64,000 nt of DNA from assembly GCA_018873245.2 (NCBI GenBank), contig JAEMBT020000004.1, forward strand, positions 310,001 to 374,000, in the 5' to 3' direction. Every line of letters starts with the position of its first letter. Position 1 is the stretch's first letter. The translations under genes were made by a program, and so were the position numbers. The notes beneath the pieces are model-generated. The model was not told the DNA's origin, searched no databases, and saw nothing but the letters and a program-made list of their open reading frames with translations. Shown in pieces: positions 50,201-64,000 of this stretch. This stretch comes from Archegozetes longisetosus (Eukaryota > Arthropoda > Arachnida > Sarcoptiformes > Trhypochthoniidae).

Positions 50201-53085
50201 TAACATTTCTAAGAAAATATTTAGAACTGTTTGAGTAAACAAATTTATGTGATTCTTGTTTTGCAATCTAATTGAATATATAAACTACTTTCCGATAATG
50301 AAACACACAATACTACGCAATATTATTGCAATATTTCTTAAGCAATGTAATAAAAATATAGGAAATACAAGTTTACACTTACTATTAATGAAAACAATCT
50401 ATCAATAATGGTTTCTAAGACAACCGAAAAACTTTTCGTTTATATTATAAACGGCATTAAAATTACTGCTATTATATAGTGATTAATTGTGTACCTACAA
50501 AGAAACACCTGACATCAAACTTCTGACTACTTTATAAATCCTAGTTTTCGAATTGAAAACCAATACTTTGTTTGACTGCCTGTTCTTTCGTCCGTCAGAG
50601 TCTGTTTGATACACAGAAAAGGCTAATTTATTTATTGAGTGCAATCGAATTTGATTGAAAATAAAAGTGTCTCCAGACCGGTTACCATAACATTTATTAA
50701 AAGCTTTTAAGTCTTGTTCCTATAGGAGGTGTGCAAGCTGCAAGTTAGTATTGAGTTATTCGCAAGTGTCATAGCACTCAAATAACGTTTACATACTATT
50801 TATTAATAAGTTCGTTATTTGTTGAATATACAAACAATAAGAATAGTGGCTAATATTATAAGAAATTGCAAATTATCACAATTTATTAACTGTTCAAGTT
50901 ATTTGTCGACTGTATTAGTAATAAAAGCTTGTTTAATGAACTGATGAGGAAACACTATTACTGAAAGCAAAGCGTTTATTACTTCTAACTTTAAAGTTGA
51001 GATAATTATCGTCGAAGTGTTTTGTATAGTATACATTTCGCTTGTTTTCTCACAGTTTTGAGTATTCAATTCAATCACACTAAATAACTCTCAGGTGTCT
51101 TGAAGTTTTGTTTAAAAACTAGATCAGTTTTGCAATTATGCTCATGCAGCTAATAACGCAATCATTACTTATATTGATAAAAGCATAACTGCTAAAACAT
51201 TTCGTAAATATTTTGTTCAGGATAACTCTTTGAGTTGTTGCAAAACTTGAAACACGTCTTCGTGTCAATATTGGCTTCTCTTCGTCTCATATTATTATTA
51301 CTATAATCAGTATTTTTATCTTGATTTGACTTTGTTTTCAATCTGAAGTTTTATTAAAAGTGTGAACATTAATTTTTGAATTTAATCAACCGTTGGCTCA
51401 TCCAGTGACTTATTGATTTAGAGTTGACCAATATTTTGTTATGCGAAGTGCAAATAAAGACTAAATATTACTTCATTTTTGATCATATTATAAAGTTGGA
51501 TCAAAATAATGGTATGTTTGTGTAATATGTGCATTTATTTAAATCCTATTCAATGCATTATTGACTTATGATCATTTCATTTTAATGTTGACTAAGATCT
51601 GATTCAGTCATTCTCTACCTGAATGTCTCTTAATTTGATAAAAGGATCAAATTGTACCTAAATTTCATACTTTTGTAGATTTGATTTTATAAAGTTGTAA
51701 ACTTAGATATTTTGATTACTGTACAGGTCTTATAGTTAAATGAATCATATCCTAATTATACGTAACGATAACGTTAACAATATAATTGAACTGAAAGTTT
51801 AACTGATTATAGCGATGATATGAGTTTTGGGGATGCAATTTTTAATAAGTGCAATCATATGAAACTCGAACTAGTTTATTACGACATTATGGCGTCGAGT
51901 CTTAGCAAGTAATAAGCTAATACAAGCAAAAAGGTATAATACAATTTGGACGTGATCAGACAACATCGTAAAAGCATATGATCGCGTCGAATCGCCTACC
52001 ATTATGATTCGTTTATAATCTTCTCTTATTGACGTAGACAGATAAATGGCTAAATACGCGTACACTCATAAAATTATCCGTATTTACTTTAGAATTTTTT
52101 ATATTTTCAATTTATTGTGCAAGTTTTACGCATAATTTCATGCATTACTTAATGCAAAATATGCGGTGCCTTTTTCAGCAAAATTTCAATGTTTGCTCAC
52201 TCTTTAGTTCAGTTTATTTTCATAGCCGCACGAAATTTGATTTTGTCTATAAATTTGATTTGTGGATCACTTAAATATTGCCTAGATTTCAAACTCACTC
52301 AATCATTTTGGTAGTAAAGTAAAATCGTCTAAAACGAGTCATCATAATAAAACTATAATTTTATACAGTATTTGCGCTGTCATTATACTGAATATTCTGT
52401 ACTTTACGACTATTTTAGTCTAAATGACGAAACGCAAACTTGATTACTATTAAAAATTGATAATTTATAAATAATCTAAAATGATTTTTCGTTCCACTTG
52501 TGATTTGGTTTTGGCTCACTTTCTAGCGATAAATGTGCATTAGATACAGACTGTTCTGATCAAAAGTATAGTTACATTTTAGGTACAACATTTTTTGCTT
52601 CTCAGTTTAGTTCGAAGTCATTCTATCAGTCCATTTATTAAAGGAGAGACATGTGTTGTGAAAAGGTTTCGTATTAAAAATGATAGATTTATCATGAATC
52701 ACTATACCTATTATTTAAGACGGTGTGTATAAAAAATTGAATGTTAGTATAGGCAGTAGAAATATGATATACTTTACTCATCTTTAATAGCGTTAATAAT
52801 TTGCAAATGCTATTAACACACATGCGATTCACCAAAATACAACGTACTCGGAAATTAAACAGCAATTTTCAGTATTTTAATAATTAATTTAAGTTGATTC
52901 ATTTAAAAACTATAGCTGGCCTACATTCTAGTTTTTAGAAGATAGTGTGCAACTATAGCTCAACAGATCTCAATTATTTCTAGTTGTGCTATTGCTCGCC
53001 TTTCTATAGTGTTCAGACGAGAACTTACAATTTTTTCAATCAATCTTTCGAGACAAAAATTTCAAAAAGTTTTGTCAGAGTTTGG

Positions 53086-60162
<7,077 letters not shown>

Positions 60163-60163
<1 letters not shown>

Positions 60164-60187
60164 GTTCTAAAAATCCGTTTTAGAACT
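60163..60187 (+). other. perfect hairpin at the ATPase stop codon
   Basis: AGTTCTAAAA and TTTTAGAACT form a perfect 10-bp stem with a 5-nt loop (ATCCG). The stem begins at the last base of the TAA stop, so it opens the 3'UTR. It could be a 3'UTR structure or chance in AT-rich sequence. Confidence 0.6.
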
Positions 60188-60202
60188 GAAAAAATAAGAC
60201 AG

Positions 60203-60208
60203 AATAAA
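60203..60208 (+). terminator. possible polyadenylation signal, ATPase gene
   Basis: AATAAA 40 nt after the stop codon. A distal site giving a longer 3'UTR is also plausible. Confidence 0.35.
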
Positions 60209-62030
60209 TTAATTAATAGATAAATATTAGATATAAATTCATGAAAAAAAACTTTAAATTAATTATAAAAAGATTTTAACTCATAGAAGAAAATTTCGCC
60301 ACTATATAACAAATTTTAGCCATTTTAACAATTAAACAAATTACACGATAATTGAAGCCATCACTTATTTTCACTTAAAATAAAGCAAAAGTACTAATTC
60401 ACTCAAAACAATTGAACTGCAATTAATGTTAAAGCAAAAGTTTGAATAACTCACACATTTCTAGTGAACATTTAAGAAAAGATAAAATTTTCAGATGAAA
60501 TCCAATGCGAGCAGATTATATAAATTAATTGACAAGTTATTAATAATTATGCAGCAAGTTGTCATATTTTTCATTGTAATTACATTATTGTTCGCGAACA
60601 TTCTATTCGAGATAAAAAGTTACCAACCTTTTTGATTGAGTCAAATTGAAAACCTTTTTTCAATTGACAAATTTTATTTAGGACTTATTGTTAATTTTAT
60701 GAATATTACTTTCATTTGAACCAACTGTAATCCAAAAACGAAAACTTTATTCTCTTTCAAATCTCAATTATCGTCCATTGTTGAGGTTTTAGGAAGATTC
60801 TTTTAAGGACTGGTGGTCGAAATGGTTTTCGAAATGTTTATTTCAAATGAGTGGGCTGCGAATCCAGAGAATTAGTTCAAAATTGGATATTAAACTTTCT
60901 TAGCTTACGAGATCTGCTTTTTGTCTGAAATTACACTTATTTGAAATTATTACTGATAACACACATTTAGATAAAGTTTTTTGAATTAATAAAATCAATT
61001 TGAGTCAATATTGACTCTGTAAAAGTTTTGATAAGGAGTAAATGAGATTTGAAATTGAAACAAGTTTAAGCTAATTTAAGTGGAATTTATTATTCACAGT
61101 CTAAACATAAATTAGGCAAAAACTGAAAATTAGCTATGCTTCTTTAAAAGGTTGTCAAAAAATGTTTAAGTTCGAGAAAGTTAGATTAAGTTATATCAAA
61201 AACATATTCATCAAAGTGTGCACTAATCGAATGTTTAGTCATTAATAGTCAGCATTTAATCGAAACAACAAACAAATTAAAACAAAATTACAACTTAAAG
61301 TTCATAACAACTAAAAAAGAGAATTATATAATTAGGAAATATTTTAGGAATTCAAATATTGTTTGTTAACTATGAAACGAATCAATTTTAACACAACGTC
61401 TATGAGTTTTCTCCTAATTCACATCTTTTCTCAGACAATGTTTGATTGAATTTTAATTTTCGAACTTATTGTTTAGTCATTTTAATTGTAATTAAGTTTT
61501 ATTTGAGAATTATTTGAATAAGAAATTGAGGACAATATTATTATTGTTATTGTAATTCAAATTAGAAATTCAAATAAAATTTACAAAATTCAAAATATTT
61601 GACTTCATTCAAAGTCTTACAAGTTATCTGTTTATAAAAGTATAAGCTTAAAACTTCAGAGATCACCATAGAACTGACTCTAAAACTTAATTATTATAGC
61701 ACTGTCTCATCAGTACATTTTAAAATTGCAATTTGTGAAAAGTTAAGCAAAGCCTTTTCAAAAGCCTTCGAGTCGGAATATAAGTCTCTTTGCTGTAGTG
61801 CTAATTGCATTAGCTATATTAGGTAGGGCTTAAGTCAATTTTATATAAATGAAAAAATTGGGGTCATTGCGAGTGGAAAACCATTAGGATATAATTCACT
61901 AATTACGTTATGTTATCGGGAAATGAGTTGGGGCAAAGGACAAATTTGAAAGATATCATAATGATATGGGATGATAATAGTGTGAAAGAGTAAACAAAAT
62001 TTCTCAAAATAAGGTAAGATTGGAGTATGA
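60209..62030. other. 3' flank of the ATPase gene
   Basis: Very AT-rich, with no coding frame and no repeat structure that I can support. It may contain a long 3'UTR. Confidence 0.5.
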
Positions 62031-62038
62031 GTTATAGG

Positions 62039-62474
62039 TAGGGTGATCAAGTCAAAAACTTAAATGCGAGACAAAAAAATGTTGACCCCTTTATAAAGTA
62101 TTTCTTAATAGTTTTAATTTTAAAACAAATTTACAATCTTTATTCATTATTCAAAAACTTGTACGTCTGAAATTTTGCTGCATATAATAGTTCGTTTTTT
62201 TCTTTTAATGAAATCATAAAATTCGGAACATGTAATTGAAAAAATGAAATCGTATGCATATTTCTGCTTTTACTAAACTAACATTCATTCGATTACGTTC
62301 ATCAGGCCAAACATTTTGGCAGTAAGAAACGTATTGACAACAAAATTGCATTCTTTGCATTAAACAAAAACCTATAATGGAAATCTTTTAAGTTAAATCT
62401 TAAAAAGTATAATATTTATGTCCCTCATAAGATGCGGGACGATCCCACACAATACAGGACACTTGGTCACCCTA
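62039..62474. mobile_element. 436-bp inverted-repeat element (TAGGGTGAYCAAGT ends)
   Basis: The ends TAGGGTGATCAAGT and (inverted) TAGGGTGACCAAGT match at 13 of 14 bases. Flanks gttatagg / aatatagg look like an 8-bp target duplication with two changes (six bases identical). The TAGGG start fits the hAT end rule. The interior is AT-rich apart from GGGACGATCCC near the right end, and non-coding. Probably a non-autonomous hAT-like MITE. Confidence 0.65.
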
Positions 62475-62639
62475 AATATAGGACAAAATGTACCTGAAAT
62501 CTGAAGTATACGTTAATCGTTTATTAGACAACTGAAACTTATTCGTGACATTGCTTTCTCCATCTCTCGGATTAGTCACAACAAAGTCATAGAGTAGAAA
62601 TTGAGCTTAATTTTACTGAATAAAGTTGCTAAATCATTG

Positions 62640-62960
62640 ATATTCATTAAAATCACCAGTTTTCATGCCTCACAACTTGACGAACGGCTTTATGGCCAGA
62701 GTTTCGGTCGGAGATCGACTATTACAGTACGGGTAGGGCACAGGGAAGATATAGAATAGGTCAGGTAGTCTCAGGGTCACTTAAATAGCGCTGCTGGGCA
62801 TTCCCGAGTGGTCACTGCAGTACCAGGATTAAACTCTCGGCCCAGACTGGAGGAAAAAGTTGCTTCTTGAAACACAAATGTTCCAGAATAAAGTTTATGA
62901 TGCTTCTGGAGAGCTCTTTGTAGATGATAATTAAAAATGTTTGAATATGCATTATGCAAA
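62640..62960 (-). repeat. GC-richer interspersed repeat candidate, possibly SINE-like
   Basis: Base composition jumps above the surroundings from about 62665 to 62860. On the minus strand a CCGAGAGTTTAATCCTGG stretch resembles a pol III B box region, and the sequence looks like transposon rather than host coding DNA. No A box, poly-A tail or target duplication was established. It may instead be part of a larger element next to the hAT copy. Confidence 0.3.
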
Positions 62961-63102
62961 GTATGATCTAGAATACTTTAAACTTTTAAACTTAAAGGCT
63001 TCACCTAGTTTGTCCAAAGCTGTGACGAAATCCACAAAAGTGTTTACGACAATTGTGTAATGATTTCAAAAATTTAGCATCAGCCTTACAAGCAATGATG
63101 AG

Positions 63103-63230
63103 CAGTGCTCGAGCATTCAGTGCTCGGTAGAGAACACGAGCACTGAGCACTTCAATTTTGCCGAGCATGAGCGCGTGCTCGAGCACCTTACCCTCGAGCA
63201 CCGAGCACGAGCACCGAGCACTTAGTCCTA
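63103..63230. repeat. terminal and subterminal repeats of a hAT transposon
   Basis: The element seems to begin with CAGTGCTCGAGCA at 63103 (hAT-like CAGNG start). About ten GAGCAC/GTGCTC hexamers follow in both orientations, up to about 63222. The bases just outside (atgatgag, 63095-63102) would be the target duplication, but the partner lies beyond the window. This is the 3' end relative to the transposase. Confidence 0.6.
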
Positions 63231-63345
63231 ACGTCAAAACTAATAAAAACGATGTTAAACCAAATCTTTATTTTAACAATATAAATATTTCAATTTAAAA
63301 AGCAATGAATTATTCAGATTTTAAGAATTTAGACATAGAGTTTCC

Positions 63346-64000
63346 TCACATTATAGCTTGAATTGAGTCTTTCGATAGTCTATTTCGCATTTTAGTGGTT
63401 ATATCTCCAGCCTTAGAGAATATCTGCTCACTCGGAACACTAGTCGCAGGAATATTCAAAATATCGAATGCCATTCTGAACAAATGAGGAAAAGAAGACT
63501 TATGAGAAGGCCACCAATAAATCAAATCAATATCAGAGTCTTCTGGTGCAAATTCAAAATAACGCTCAACTTCTTCGTCATCACTTATTTTTCTCTTTTT
63601 ATAAATCGAGTGCAAAAGTGTTGTTTTGCCTTCGATATAACTATCATCAGAGGTAGAGAGCGATTGATTACAATAATTAATTTTGTAGAATTGTAAGAAA
63701 TTTTCTTTGAGTTTCACGAACTCTTCTGGTTTTTGTGATTCTTTAAAATAATTAATATTGAGCCTCGGGTCCAATATTACTGCAAAGTATGATAAGTCGT
63801 TTTAAGCTTAGTTTCGTATGATTTCAGTTTATTTTCCATTAATTTCGCTGTATTTTTAATTAAAAGCTTATTATTATCTTTTTTCTGCAAATGTTGTAGT
63901 AAATTATCGAATAAAGAAACTACAACACACAAACTTGGGTAACTTTGCTGAGATACCATAAATTTTGCCTCATAGAAAGGCTTCAATAACTCTAAAGGTA
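63346..64000 (-). pseudogene. hAT transposase, C-terminal part, frameshifted, cut by window edge
   Basis: Two minus-strand frames (63986-63777 and 63774-63346) cover the end of a hAT transposase. The downstream one carries the ILDPRLNINYF strand, then the dimerisation region: YWWPSHKSSFPHLFRMAFDI and SVPSEQIFSKAGDI, ending KMRNRLSKDSIQAIM. The upstream one (KPFYEAKFMVSQQSYPS) holds the preceding helical part. They are in different frames and the upstream frame stops at 63777, so a small indel (or less likely a sequencing error) breaks the gene. The N-terminal zinc finger and most of the catalytic core are outside the window. Confidence 0.85.

Larger units (their letters stand above)
27465..53085. 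other. 25-kb gene-poor region
   Basis: AT-rich throughout. No frame over about 100 codons occurs on either strand and none resembles a known protein; the longest (37375-37677, +) is hydrophobic and AT-driven. Frames at 28097-28294 (-), 46833-47048 (+, Cys/His-bearing) and 51871-52065 (-) lie in slightly GC-richer sequence and could be single exons of unseen genes, but have no splice-consistent partners. Microsatellites are listed separately. No tRNA or rRNA was recognised. Confidence 0.5.

Overview
This is an AT-rich nuclear window from an invertebrate animal. Genes are split by GT-AG introns, many only about 50-70 bases long. The Na+/K+-ATPase alpha subunit and an NDRG-family protein of the nematode ZK1073.1 / arthropod type point to an ecdysozoan. 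The compact introns and divergent sequences would suit a mite or similar small arthropod, but the lineage is a guess.

Layout: (1) 86/1766-10824, minus strand: an eight- or nine-exon NDRG-like gene whose large introns hold non-autonomous DNA transposons and hairpin repeats. (2) 14056-19020, minus strand: a 23-exon gene for a 1131-residue Ki-67-like chromatin protein, with an N-terminal FHA domain, two huge duplicated Ser/Thr-rich exons, eight consecutive 57-base exons each carrying one 19-residue repeat, then further repeated basic exons. (3) 20256-21768, plus strand, head to head with the previous gene: a two-exon gene for a 274-residue protein with a LEM-like N-terminus, an RS-dipeptide/basic region and a C-terminal CSIM prenylation box, so a likely nuclear-lamina protein. 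(4) 23043-23594: an intronless orphan secreted protein with a TATA box. (5) About 23.7-53.0 kb: gene-poor sequence with a Harbinger transposase remnant and microsatellites. (6) 53086-60163, plus strand: the complete Na+/K+-ATPase alpha gene, 12 exons, 1018 residues, with the first exon inferred. (7) 60.2-64 kb: AT-rich flank, a short inverted-repeat element, a GC-richer repeat and the 3' end of a frameshifted hAT transposon that runs off the window.

Exon models were built by eye from family similarity, GT-AG borders and phase. In the three large gene models every junction keeps frame and the summed exon lengths divide by three. The most unusual content is the head-to-head pair of apparent chromosome-surface and nuclear-envelope genes at 14-21.8 kb. 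The first of them looks as if it was built by repeated duplication of symmetric exons.
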